DNA from: JAJXWB01 sp046349215
GTDB taxonomy: Bacteria > Pseudomonadota > Alphaproteobacteria > Rhizobiales > Beijerinckiaceae
Direction of reading: 5' to 3'
Assembly: GCA_046349215.1 (NCBI GenBank)
Contig: JAXMCV010000003.1
Span: 620,001 to 684,000 of the forward strand
Length of the DNA: 64,000 bases
The position numbers and the translations under genes were made by a program. How positions within the stretch are numbered: position 1 is the first letter of the stretch; each line of letters begins with the position of its first letter. Under the pieces are notes generated by a model. That model was not told the origin of the DNA. It saw only the letters and a program-made list of their open reading frames with translations, and did no database searches. Below are positions 1-7,924 of the stretch, piece after piece.

Positions 1-740
1 CATCCGTAGGCCAGCGTCTCGAAACGCATCGCGCGAGCGTCGAAGAGGAGAAGGCGACCGACAAGGCCTTCCCCGAATCCGACGATCTCGCGGATGACCT
101 CGAGCGCCATCATGCTTCCGACGATCCCGGTCAGCGCGCCGAGCACGCCCGCCTCGGCGCAGGTAGGCACTGTCCCGGCGGCGGGCGGTTCCGGAAACAG
201 GCAGCGATAGGTTGGATTCGGTCCCCGATCAGCGTTCATCTCGAAGGGTCGGAGAGTCGTCAGAGACGCGTCGAGCGGCCCGACAGCTGCCGTGATCAGC
301 GGCTTCCGTTCGTAGAAGCAAGCGTCGGAAACGAGGTAGCGCGTCGCAAAATTGTCGGAGCCATCGGCGACGATGTCAAAATCGCGAAGCAGTTCGCGCA
401 CATTTTCGTCGCTGACGCGCAAATTATATTTCCTGATCGTCACGTGCGGATTCAGCCGTTCAGCCGCATCGGCGGCGCTGTCGACTTTTTTCCGGCCGAC
501 GTCCGGCTGTCCATGCAGCACCTGCCTCTGAAGATTGGACAGGGACACCTCATCGTCGTCAGCGATCCCGATCATGCCGACGCCGGCCGCTGCAAGATAC
601 TGGATCAACGGCGCGCCAAGTCCCCCGGCGCCGATCACCAGCACCCGCGCGCGCTTGAGCTTGAGCTGCCCTGGCCCGCCGACGTCGCGAAGGACAATGT
701 GGCGCGCGTATCGTTCGATCTCGTCGTGTTCAAGTCGCAT
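1..740 (-). CDS. HesA/MoeB/ThiF-family adenylyltransferase, 3' end cut by window
   Basis: E1-like enzyme that adenylates the C-terminal glycine of a ubiquitin-fold sulfur carrier (MoaD or ThiS type) in molybdopterin or thiamine synthesis. It reads leftward from an ATG at 738-740 and is still open at position 1, so about 246 codons are visible and the C-terminus is missing. The nucleotide loop GAGGLGAPLIQYLAAAGVG lies near residues 37-55. SNLQRQ and DGSDNFATRY, typical of the family, follow. A cysteine in the segment TVPTCAEAGVLG sits where the family has its conserved Cys. The usual first zinc motif CxxC reads T-Y-R-C here, so one ligand is absent. The neighbouring isomerase gene on the same strand ends 9 bp upstream and may share the transcript. 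Sequence alone does not separate MoeB from ThiF. Confidence 0.88.
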   Translation of the reverse strand, partial: MRLEHDEIERYARHIVLRDVGGPGQLKLKRARVLVIGAGGLGAPLIQYLAAAGVGMIGIADDDEVSLSNLQRQVLHGQPDVGRKKVDSAADAAERLNPHVTIRKYNLRVSDENVRELLRDFDIVADGSDNFATRYLVSDACFYERKPLITAAVGPLDASLTTLRPFEMNADRGPNPTYRCLFPEPPAAGTVPTCAEAGVLGALTGIVGSMMALEVIREIVGFGEGLVGRLLLFDARAMRFETLAYG

Positions 741-749
741 CGCAAATTT

Positions 750-1343
750 CTAGGCCCGAGAGCCCGCCCAATCCAGCGCTTCTTCCAGCCGGTCGAAGCC
801 CCAGAAGAGTTCGCCATCGTCGGCGACGAAGGAGGGCGCGCCGAAAATTCCGCGTCCAACGGCTTCGTCAACGCTGGCGCGCAGGGCCATCCTGGCGGGT
901 TCTGCGCCTGCGTCGGCAACAACTTCGCTCGAAATTCCACAGGCTTCCAACAGCTTGACCAGATTCTCCGGCGAAGCCACCGACTCCCCGGCCCCGAACT
1001 CCGCTTCGTACACCGCACGACTGAAGCGCTTGCGGTCTTCGCCGTCCAGCGCCGTGGCGATTCGCGCGGCCAGCAGTGTGTTCTGCGGGAATGGATCAGG
1101 GCGGCGGAACGGCAGGCTCTCCCGCGCGCAAATCCGTTCCATGTCCCGCCACATGTAACGACCTTTCGCTGGATACAGATTGAAAGGCGACGTCGTCCAT
1201 CCTTGCGACCCGAAAATTGGTCCGAGGAGAAATGGGCGCCACTCGACCGTCACCCCGCGCGCGGTTGCCCTGTTCTCGATACGCATCGCGGCAGGATATG
1301 AATAGGTGCTCGCGAACTCGTACCAGAATTCGAGGACGGCCAT
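750..1343 (-). CDS. DsbA-like 2-hydroxychromene-2-carboxylate isomerase family protein
   Basis: 197 residues with a thioredoxin fold of the DsbA / kappa-class glutathione transferase type, the family of 2-hydroxychromene-2-carboxylate isomerase. The N-terminus MAVLEFWYEFASTYSYPA has the family's FWYEFxSxYSY signature, in which a Ser replaces the DsbA CxxC. The segment GIFGAPSFVADDGELFWGFDRL near the C-terminus is the conserved cis-proline region (G-x-P-S-F) and the W-G-x-D-R-L motif. The start is the ATG at 1341-1343. The gene ends 9 bp before the adenylyltransferase start. Many members are annotated as naphthalene-pathway enzymes, but with no aromatic-degradation genes nearby a general glutathione-dependent isomerase or oxidoreductase is more likely. 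Confidence 0.9.
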   Translation of the reverse strand: MAVLEFWYEFASTYSYPAAMRIENRATARGVTVEWRPFLLGPIFGSQGWTTSPFNLYPAKGRYMWRDMERICARESLPFRRPDPFPQNTLLAARIATALDGEDRKRFSRAVYEAEFGAGESVASPENLVKLLEACGISSEVVADAGAEPARMALRASVDEAVGRGIFGAPSFVADDGELFWGFDRLEEALDWAGSRA

Positions 1344-1412
1344 TTGAATTCTCCTTCATCGAACGGCTGGAGTCCGGGGCGCCGTTCAAAAACCCTCATC
1401 GGGACCTGCACG

Positions 1413-2069
1413 ATGATCTCGATCTGCATCCTCGCCGCAGCCGCGAGATGGCCAGGCTTCGAGCTGAATCTCGCCCGCATCGCGATCGACGGCGGTCGAG
1501 ATTTCGAGCATCTCGAACTTGCGCGCAACGTCGCACGGCTGGCTCCATTTGCCGTTTTGGTCCTGACATGCGCCGGACTTGTCATGTCCATGAAATCGCG
1601 ACGTTTGCGGACGGCCGAGACCGGAGCCAGAGCCTTCATTCTCCTTACAACATTCGCTCTGGGACCAGGCCTTCTGGTGAACGGATTTCTCAAGTCGCAC
1701 TCTCACCGGCCACGCCCCATCCAGACGATGGAGGTCAGCGGCGTCGGGCAAGACTTCAGGCCCTTCTATGCCTTCGACGGCGGATGTGTCCGGAATTGCT
1801 CGTTCTCGTCGGGCGAAGCAGCCGCCGCGTTCTGGACCGTGACTCCCGCACTTCTGGCGCCACCGGGCTTGCAATTTCCGGCGGTCGCGGCCGCCATGAT
1901 CTTCGGAAGCGCAACCGGCGCTTTGAGAATGCTGGCCGGCGCGCACTTCGTTTCCGACATCGCCTTCTCGGCCTTGGCGATGATCGTACTCGCGTATGTT
2001 ATGATCCGGTTTGTCCTCCGACTATCTGCATCCGATTCCACTGCTGCCGGGCAACGGCAAAGTGACTAG
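1413..2069 (+). CDS. PAP2-superfamily membrane phosphatase
   Basis: Integral-membrane type-2 phosphatidic acid phosphatase of 218 residues. The three PAP2 signature motifs are visible: K-S-H-S-H-R-P-R-P (KxxxxxxRP type), the central C-S-F-S-S-G-E (where many members have PSGH), and the C-terminal R-M-L-A-G-A-H-F-V-S-D (SRxxxxxHxxxD type). Hydrophobic segments lie around the N-terminal MISICILAAAA, LAPFAVLVLTCAGLVMS and the C-terminal AFSALAMIVLAYVMI, which puts the active site outside the cytoplasm. I chose the ATG at 1413; the reading frame extends upstream only to a TTG that abuts the divergent isomerase gene. Lipid A phosphatases (LpxE/LpxF-like), undecaprenyl-pyrophosphatases and PgpB all share these motifs, so the substrate cannot be assigned. 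Confidence 0.85.
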   Translation: MISICILAAAARWPGFELNLARIAIDGGRDFEHLELARNVARLAPFAVLVLTCAGLVMSMKSRRLRTAETGARAFILLTTFALGPGLLVNGFLKSHSHRPRPIQTMEVSGVGQDFRPFYAFDGGCVRNCSFSSGEAAAAFWTVTPALLAPPGLQFPAVAAAMIFGSATGALRMLAGAHFVSDIAFSALAMIVLAYVMIRFVLRLSASDSTAAGQRQSD

Positions 2070-2123
2070 GGCAAGGTCGCAATTTCATCCGATTCGCATA
2101 TATCATCGGCATCCGCCTGAACG

Positions 2124-3467
2124 ATGGCGAGGCAGGCGATGCGGCGAAAAATCTTGATAGCGATTGCCGGCGCGCTCGCGTTTTCGAGCGCTCTCGTGGT
2201 CGCCAACTATTTCTTCTTGCGGCCCTCGGCGTTACGCGTAGCCGTCGCGCGCGACACTGACGACCACAGGCTTCTGATAGCGACGGCGCGGGCCTTTGCA
2301 GCCACGAGAGAGAGCGTACGGTTACGCATCGTTCCAATGAATACGGCCGCCGCCAGCGCGGCGGCGCTCCGTAGCGGCGAAGCCGATCTCGCGGTCGTAC
2401 GTTCAGACATCGCCGTTCCGCCGAACGGCCAGACCATCGTGATTCTTCATCACAATCCGGCGCTTCTTATCGCGCGGCCGGACAGCGGGATTGCCGAGCC
2501 TCCCGATCTGCGCGGCAAGAAGGTCGGAATCGTCCGGGGCACGTCTTCCGGCGAGGGCAATTCGATGCTGCTCGACGTGATCCTCGCACAATATGACGTA
2601 CCGCCGAGCGCCATCGGCCACGTCCTGCTCGACCGATCCGAGGCGGCTGAGGCCATCCGCGCGAGCAGGGTCGATGTCTTGTTCGTGGTTGCCCCGCTCA
2701 CATCCGATATCATCACCGACGCTGTTTCGGCGATAACGCGGGCCGTCGGGCCGCCAATATTTGTCCCGATACAGGATGCTCGGGCGATAGCCCAACGGGT
2801 TCCGGCTCTCGAATCCGTCGAAGTCGTCCGCGGCGCATTCGGCGGGAACCCGCCTCGTCCGGCCTCCAGCTTCGACACTCTCGGCGTTTCCGCCCGCCTG
2901 ATGGCGCGCGCGTCCCTGAAGGATTCCGTTGCGGCCGACCTGACCAGGCTCCTTTTCGCCGAAAGACTGGCCATCGCCCAGTTTGCCCCACTGGCGAACC
3001 AGATCGAGGCGCCGCCGACCACGAAGGGTGCGACCCTGCCGGTCCATCCAGGCGCGGCAGCTTACCTCGACGATGAGGAAAAGAGCTTTTTCGATCAATA
3101 CAGCGACTTTATCTATATCGGAGCAATGCTGCTCAGCGTGCTTGGCTCAGGTCTGGCGGCGGTCGCCAGCCGCATGAGTTCCGTACGACATACCGAGATG
3201 GACCGCCTGCTGGAGCGGCTCCTGTCTATTCTCGGCGCCGCCCGAAACGCCTCGGATCTGGACGAACTCGCTGAATTGGAGCGGGAAACCGACGAGATAC
3301 TGGTGTCCGGGATAGCCAATCGTCATGTCAACAAGGCCGACGCCCACAGTATGGCCGCCTTGACGCTCGCTTTGGATCAGGTGCGGCGGGCGCTGCGCGA
3401 GCGCCGCACAGACCTAGAGGCGCATCCGGTCGCCCGGCTGGCGATCCGGGCGGCGCCCCGTAGCTGA
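2124..3467 (+). CDS. TAXI-family TRAP-type solute-binding protein, membrane anchored
   Basis: 447 residues resembling the TAXI group of TRAP transporter periplasmic binding proteins. An N-terminal membrane segment (about residues 9-30) is followed by a periplasmic-binding fold containing D-L-R-G-K-K-V-G-I-V-R-G-T-S-S-G-E and the repeated SGEADLAVVRSD-type ligand-domain text. Unusually, a second membrane helix (about residues 330-355, F-I-Y-I-G-A-M-L-L-S-V-L-G-S-G) precedes a charged, probably cytoplasmic tail of about 90 residues that is rich in leucine and arginine and likely helical. No DctM or DctQ permease gene lies nearby. It is followed after 91 bp by typA, probably from a separate promoter. 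Such double-anchored orphan TAXI proteins may sense rather than transport a ligand; that is inference. Confidence 0.8.
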   Translation: MARQAMRRKILIAIAGALAFSSALVVANYFFLRPSALRVAVARDTDDHRLLIATARAFAATRESVRLRIVPMNTAAASAAALRSGEADLAVVRSDIAVPPNGQTIVILHHNPALLIARPDSGIAEPPDLRGKKVGIVRGTSSGEGNSMLLDVILAQYDVPPSAIGHVLLDRSEAAEAIRASRVDVLFVVAPLTSDIITDAVSAITRAVGPPIFVPIQDARAIAQRVPALESVEVVRGAFGGNPPRPASSFDTLGVSARLMARASLKDSVAADLTRLLFAERLAIAQFAPLANQIEAPPTTKGATLPVHPGAAAYLDDEEKSFFDQYSDFIYIGAMLLSVLGSGLAAVASRMSSVRHTEMDRLLERLLSILGAARNASDLDELAELERETDEILVSGIANRHVNKADAHSMAALTLALDQVRRALRERRTDLEAHPVARLAIRAAPRS

Positions 3468-3558
3468 GGTTTCCTTCCGGGCCGGGTTGGGCTACAAGCC
3501 GCCGCAATGCAGCATGGCGCGCCCGGACCGGCGCCCGGCCACAATTTCTGGAAAGATC

Positions 3559-5382
3559 ATGAAGCTTCGCAACATCGCGATCATCGCGCACGTCGACCAT
3601 GGCAAGACCACGTTGGTCGACCGCCTGCTCCAGCAATCCGGCGCCTTTCGCGAAAACCAGCGCGTCGCCGAGCGCGTGATGGATTCCAACGATCTCGAAA
3701 AGGAACGCGGGATCACGATCCTGGCGAAAGCGACGTCGGTCGTCTGGAAGGACACTCGCGTCAATATTGTCGACACGCCCGGGCACGCGGATTTCGGCGG
3801 CGAGGTGGAACGCATCCTCTCCATGGTTGATGGCGCGATCGTCCTTGTCGACGCCGCCGAGGGCCCGATGCCGCAGACCAAGTTCGTCGTTGGCAAGGCG
3901 CTCAAGATCGGTCTGAAGCCGATTGTCTGCATCAACAAGGTCGACAAACCGGATGCGCGGGCCAACGAGGTCATCAACGAGGTGTTCGATCTCTTCGCAG
4001 CCCTGGACGCTACGGACGAACAGCTCGATTTCCCGATCATCTACGGCTCCGCGAAGCAGGGCTGGATGGCCGACAACGCGGACGGTCCGCCGGATCAGGG
4101 CATGGCGCCGCTGTTCGACCTCGTCGTTCGGCATGTCGCAGAGCCGAAGGTGGAAGACGGAGGGTTCCGGATGCTTGGAACCCTTCTCGAAGCAAATCCA
4201 TATCTGGGCCGCATCATCACGGGTCGCGTCTTCTCGGGATCGGTGAAGCCCAATCAACCGGTCAAGGTGCTCGACCGGAAGGGCAATGTTGTCGAACAGG
4301 GCCGCGTCTCGAAGATCCTCGCGTTCCGCGGTATCGAGCGCCAACCTATCGACGAGGCGGAAGCAGGCGACATCGTCGCGATTGCAGGGCTCGAAAAGTT
4401 CAACGTCGCCGACACGCTCTGCGCCGTGGAAGTGGCTGAGCCGCTGCAGGCGCAGCCGATCGATCCTCCTACCCTCTCCATGACCTTCTCGGTCAATGAT
4501 TCTCCTCTTGCGGGAACGGAGGGCGACAAGGTGACCAGCCGAGTCATCCGCGACCGGCTGTTCAAGGAGGCGGAAGGCAACGTCGCGCTGCGCGTCGAGG
4601 CTGCGCCTAACTCCGACGCCTACATCGTGTCGGGTCGCGGCGAATTGCAACTCGCCATCCTGATAGAGACGATGCGACGCGAGGGATTCGAGCTTTCGAT
4701 CTCCCGCCCCAAAGTGGTGTTCCAGCGCAGCGAGAATGGAGAAATCCTCGAGCCGATCGAGGAAGTCGTCATCGACGTGGACGAGGAACATTCGGGCGCG
4801 GTCGTCCAGAAGATGTCCGAGCGGAAGGGCGAGATGATCGAGATGAGGCCTTCGGGCGGCAATCGTCTGCGTCTCGTGTTTTACGCTCCGACGCGCGGTC
4901 TCATCGGTTATCAGGGCGAGTTGCTCACCGACACACGCGGTACGGCGATCATGAATCGTCTCTTTCATGAATACGCGCCCTACAAGGGCGACATTCAGGG
5001 TCGACGGAATGGCGTGCTCATCTCGAACGAGCAAGGCGAGGCGGTCGCCTACGCTATGTGGAAGCTCGAGGATCGCGGACCTATGATGATCGAGCCGGGA
5101 TGGAAGGTGTATCGAGGCATGATCGTCGGCGAGCACACGCGTGACAACGATCTCGAGATAAACGTCTTGAAGGGCAAGCAACTCACCAACATCCGCACAC
5201 AAAGCAAGGATGAAGCAGTGCGCCTGACGCCACCAATCAAGATGACGCTCGAAAAAGCCCTGGCCTATATCGAGGACGACGAACGGGTAGAGGTGACGCC
5301 GAAGTCGATCCGCCTGCGCAAGGCACTGCTCGACCCCAACGACCGCAAGCGCGCCGAGCGCGCCAAGGAGGCGGTCGCCTAG
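3559..5382 (+). CDS. typA: Translational GTPase TypA/BipA
   Basis: Ribosome-associated translation-factor GTPase of the EF-G/LepA superfamily, involved in late 50S assembly and stress adaptation. Length is 607 residues, the usual family size. G1 is A-H-V-D-H-G-K-T-T near residue 11, the switch region contains E-R-G-I-T-I, G3 is D-T-P-G-H-A-D-F, G4 is N-K-V-D. The TypA-specific C-terminal region contains R-G-L-I-G-Y-Q-G-E and Y-R-G-M-I-V-G-E-H. The start is the ATG at 3559 that opens directly with M-K-L-R-N-I-A-I-I-A-H; 24 further upstream in-frame codons lack family similarity and are not counted. It appears to be a single-gene unit between the TAXI gene and regB. Confidence 0.98.
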   Translation: MKLRNIAIIAHVDHGKTTLVDRLLQQSGAFRENQRVAERVMDSNDLEKERGITILAKATSVVWKDTRVNIVDTPGHADFGGEVERILSMVDGAIVLVDAAEGPMPQTKFVVGKALKIGLKPIVCINKVDKPDARANEVINEVFDLFAALDATDEQLDFPIIYGSAKQGWMADNADGPPDQGMAPLFDLVVRHVAEPKVEDGGFRMLGTLLEANPYLGRIITGRVFSGSVKPNQPVKVLDRKGNVVEQGRVSKILAFRGIERQPIDEAEAGDIVAIAGLEKFNVADTLCAVEVAEPLQAQPIDPPTLSMTFSVNDSPLAGTEGDKVTSRVIRDRLFKEAEGNVALRVEAAPNSDAYIVSGRGELQLAILIETMRREGFELSISRPKVVFQRSENGEILEPIEEVVIDVDEEHSGAVVQKMSERKGEMIEMRPSGGNRLRLVFYAPTRGLIGYQGELLTDTRGTAIMNRLFHEYAPYKGDIQGRRNGVLISNEQGEAVAYAMWKLEDRGPMMIEPGWKVYRGMIVGEHTRDNDLEINVLKGKQLTNIRTQSKDEAVRLTPPIKMTLEKALAYIEDDERVEVTPKSIRLRKALLDPNDRKRAERAKEAVA

Positions 5383-5449
5383 AGCAAACAGGTTCGCTGC
5401 GCCCTTCGACGGATTGTCATTTGGGCGTCGAACCGTTCAATGTGTGGCA

Positions 5450-6802
5450 ATGTCGGACCTCTCCATCGTCGACCTTGGCCGCAATGCACGCAGGTTGCGA
5501 GTCGACACGCTGGTGCGCCTGCGCTGGCTGGCGATCATCGGCCAATTGTGCGCGCTCCTGCTCGTCAGGTTCGGTTTCGGCTTTGCATTGCCCTTCGCTA
5601 CATGCCTTGCGGCGATAGCGGCTTCGGTGGCGGTCAACGTCACGCTGCGACTGACATTCGCGCGTAACGACCGCCTCGATGACAGGCCTGCGGCCGTATT
5701 GCTGGGTTTCGACCTGCTGCAGCTTGCCGCGCTGTTGTACCTGACGGGCGGAATCGAGAACCCATTCGTCATCCTCGCGCTCGCGCCGGTTGTCATTTCC
5801 GCCGTGTCTCTACCTCGCGGACCTGCGGCCTATCTCGTCGCGCTGATGATTGGGCTGACCGCACTTCTTGCGGTCGAGCACTGGCCTTTGCCCTGGCAGG
5901 AAGGTACGGCCGTCAGCATGCCGCCGCTCTACCGGATCGGCATCTGGATCGCGCTCGGTCTCAGCGGCGGGTTCGTAGCTCTGTATGCAAGTCGAGTGGC
6001 GGAGGAAGCGCGCCGGCTTTCGGATGCGCTGGCGGCCACCGAACTTGTACTCGCCCGAGAACAACACCTCAGCCAACTCGACGGACTTGCCGCGGCCGCC
6101 GCCCACGAACTCGGCACACCATTGGCGACAATCGGCCTGATCGCCCGCGAATGGCAAAAAACCCCTCAGATTGCGCCGGCGACGGACGATATCGAGCTTC
6201 TTTCGCAGCAGGTGCGTCGCTGCCGCGATATCCTGGGCAAGCTGACATCATTGAGCACCGACCCTGGAAGCCTGATGCTGAGCATGACCCTCTCGGTGCT
6301 GGTTGAGGAAGTCGTCGAACCGCATCGGGATTTCGGGGTGACGGTCAAGACGTCGACATCCGGGTCGCAACCGGAGCCGATCTGCACCCGAAGCCCGGGC
6401 GTCCTCTACGGCCTCGGCAATCTCGTCGAAAACGCGGTCGATTTCGCGAAATCGGAGGTCGTCGTGGACGCCGCCTGGACGTCGGAAACGGTCACGGTGT
6501 CCATCAGCGACGACGGCCCGGGCTTTGCCGCGGATATTCTGTCTCAGCTGGGCGAGCCATACGTGACGACCAGAGGGCGAGATCGCCAGGTCAAGGCAGA
6601 CGAGGCTTCCGGCCTCGGTCTGGGCCTTTTCATCGCCAAAACGCTTCTCGAGCGGTCCGGCGCCCGGGTGAAAATAGGCAACAGGGCATTGCCCCAGGGC
6701 GGAGCCTCCATCGTCGTGGAATGGCCGCGGGCCGCTTTCGAGGTCGCCGCGATGGCGGCGTCTGAAAGTCAGCGCGCGGCAGGAGGAACTGCGACCCCTT
6801 GA
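5450..6802 (+). CDS. regB: Redox sensor histidine kinase RegB/PrrB/ActS
   Basis: Membrane histidine kinase that, with RegA, adjusts photosynthesis, respiration, carbon and nitrogen fixation genes to redox state. Of 450 residues, the first 180 or so hold about six membrane segments, including the RegB quinone-binding heptapeptide G-G-I-E-N-P-F (about residues 100-106). The H-box is A-A-A-H-E-L-G-T-P-L with phospho-His near residue 219. The redox-active cysteine region is Q-V-R-R-C-R-D-I-L-G (Cys near 258). The N-box L-G-N-L-V-E-N-A and G-box D-D-G-P-G-F complete the ATPase domain. The ATG at 5450 is preferred over an upstream TTG. The response regulator gene regA follows after 31 bp on the same strand, so the pair is probably co-transcribed. 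Confidence 0.95.
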   Translation: MSDLSIVDLGRNARRLRVDTLVRLRWLAIIGQLCALLLVRFGFGFALPFATCLAAIAASVAVNVTLRLTFARNDRLDDRPAAVLLGFDLLQLAALLYLTGGIENPFVILALAPVVISAVSLPRGPAAYLVALMIGLTALLAVEHWPLPWQEGTAVSMPPLYRIGIWIALGLSGGFVALYASRVAEEARRLSDALAATELVLAREQHLSQLDGLAAAAAHELGTPLATIGLIAREWQKTPQIAPATDDIELLSQQVRRCRDILGKLTSLSTDPGSLMLSMTLSVLVEEVVEPHRDFGVTVKTSTSGSQPEPICTRSPGVLYGLGNLVENAVDFAKSEVVVDAAWTSETVTVSISDDGPGFAADILSQLGEPYVTTRGRDRQVKADEASGLGLGLFIAKTLLERSGARVKIGNRALPQGGASIVVEWPRAAFEVAAMAASESQRAAGGTATP

Positions 6803-6833
6803 CGCGCCTCCGGCAAAACCGGATAGAGCCTGC

Positions 6834-7415
6834 ATGACGACCGACGGATCCGCCACCGACCCTCGCGCCGCGTCGGCGGACGTGGCCCCGGAAGACCGCA
6901 GCCTGCTGATCGTCGATGACGATTCGGCCTTTCTCGGTCGCCTTGCCAGGGCAATGGAGGCGCGCGGATACTCGGTTCGGTCGGCGTCCTCGGTGGCCGA
7001 AGGGCTGAGAGCTGTCGAAGCTTCGCCACCGGCCTACGCCGTCATCGATATGCGGCTGGGCGACGGAAACGGGCTCGATATCATATCCGAACTGAAGGCC
7101 CGTCGACCTGACGCGCGAGGCGTGATCCTGACGGGCTACGGCAATATCGCGACCGCCGTGACCGCCGTGAAACTCGGCGCGTTCGACTACCTCGCCAAAC
7201 CTGCGGATGCCGACGAGATCGACGGCGCATTGCGTTCAGCGACGCCCGATCACGCCGAACTGCCGGAAAATCCGATGTCCGCCGACCGCGTGCGGTGGGA
7301 GCACATTCAGCGCGTTTACGAGCTCTGCAATCGCAACGTGTCTGAAACCGCCCGACGCCTCAGCATGCACAGACGAACGCTTCAGCGCATCCTGGCCAAG
7401 CGGGCGCCTCGCTAG
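6834..7415 (+). CDS. regA: Redox response regulator RegA/PrrA/ActR
   Basis: DNA-binding partner of RegB, 193 residues, a little longer than usual because of about 20 extra N-terminal residues. The receiver domain has L-L-I-V-D-D-D near residues 24-30, the phospho-acceptor Asp in V-I-D-M-R-L-G-D-G-N-G near residue 72, a Thr in V-I-L-T-G-Y-G and Lys in Y-L-A-K-P. The receiver is joined by a proline-containing linker to a C-terminal Fis-type helix-turn-helix (R-V-Y-E-L-C-N-R-N-V-S-E-T-A-R-R-L ... R-R-T-L-Q-R-I-L), highly conserved in this family. It ends with a 4-bp overlap against the convergent mmcB-like gene. Confidence 0.95.
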   Translation: MTTDGSATDPRAASADVAPEDRSLLIVDDDSAFLGRLARAMEARGYSVRSASSVAEGLRAVEASPPAYAVIDMRLGDGNGLDIISELKARRPDARGVILTGYGNIATAVTAVKLGAFDYLAKPADADEIDGALRSATPDHAELPENPMSADRVRWEHIQRVYELCNRNVSETARRLSMHRRTLQRILAKRAPR

Positions 7416-7909
7416 AACTCGTGATCGCGCCACCGCGGGTCTTGCAAGGCGTGCAGCCGATCGGCAGCGTGCCTTGCAAATCGCAGGATAATCGACTTGC
7501 GTCGCGCCGCCGCGATCGGGACCATTTCGCTCGCTCGCACTATCGTCGCTGAAAACCCGTCAGCCAGAATGAGTCCCGCATCGTCGGGTACGACATGCTG
7601 TGGCGTCCGGTCGTCCAGCGCGAAATACAGGCGATCGCAAAACTCCAAGTAGAATCGCCATTTCCGATCTGCGCGGAAATCCGCGAGACTCGATTTGATC
7701 TCAACTATTTCGATCGACCCATCCGGCGCCAATGCGACGAGGTCCGCCCTGCGCCCATCGGGCAAAATCATTTCCGAAACCGTGGAATAGCCTGATGCAG
7801 CGAACATACGACGGACGCCACGCGCGATCCTGGCGGCGCCGGCCTGTTCCGGAGCCGCGATCGAGGACGAATTCGCCTTAGGATTGCTGATCGACATGCC
7901 GTTCGACAT
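7412..7909 (-). CDS. MmcB-family DNA repair protein (restriction-endonuclease-like fold)
   Basis: 165 residues resembling the alphaproteobacterial MmcB family, a PD-(D/E)xK-like protein first linked to mitomycin C resistance in Caulobacter. The core contains a conserved acidic/lysine arrangement: R-R-A-D-L-V-A-L, then I-V-E-I-K-S-S-L-A-D-F, followed by D-R-K-W and E-F-C-D-R-L-Y-F-A. The D...E-x-K pattern suggests a nuclease fold, but activity is not demonstrated by the sequence. The N-terminal 25 residues are low-complexity and the true start may be further inside; the assumed ATG is only 15 bp from the start of the divergent binding-protein gene. I looked for an alphaproteobacterial LexA box (GTTC-N7-GTTC) upstream and did not find one. 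Confidence 0.85.
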   Translation of the reverse strand: MSNGMSISNPKANSSSIAAPEQAGAARIARGVRRMFAASGYSTVSEMILPDGRRADLVALAPDGSIEIVEIKSSLADFRADRKWRFYLEFCDRLYFALDDRTPQHVVPDDAGLILADGFSATIVRASEMVPIAAARRKSIILRFARHAADRLHALQDPRWRDHEF

Positions 7910-7924
7910 GAATATTATCGTCCC

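Noticed and set aside
3328..5202. 624-codon open frame antisense to typA
   Set aside because: Composition follows the typA codon positions in mirror; no motif or family; typical GC-rich shadow.
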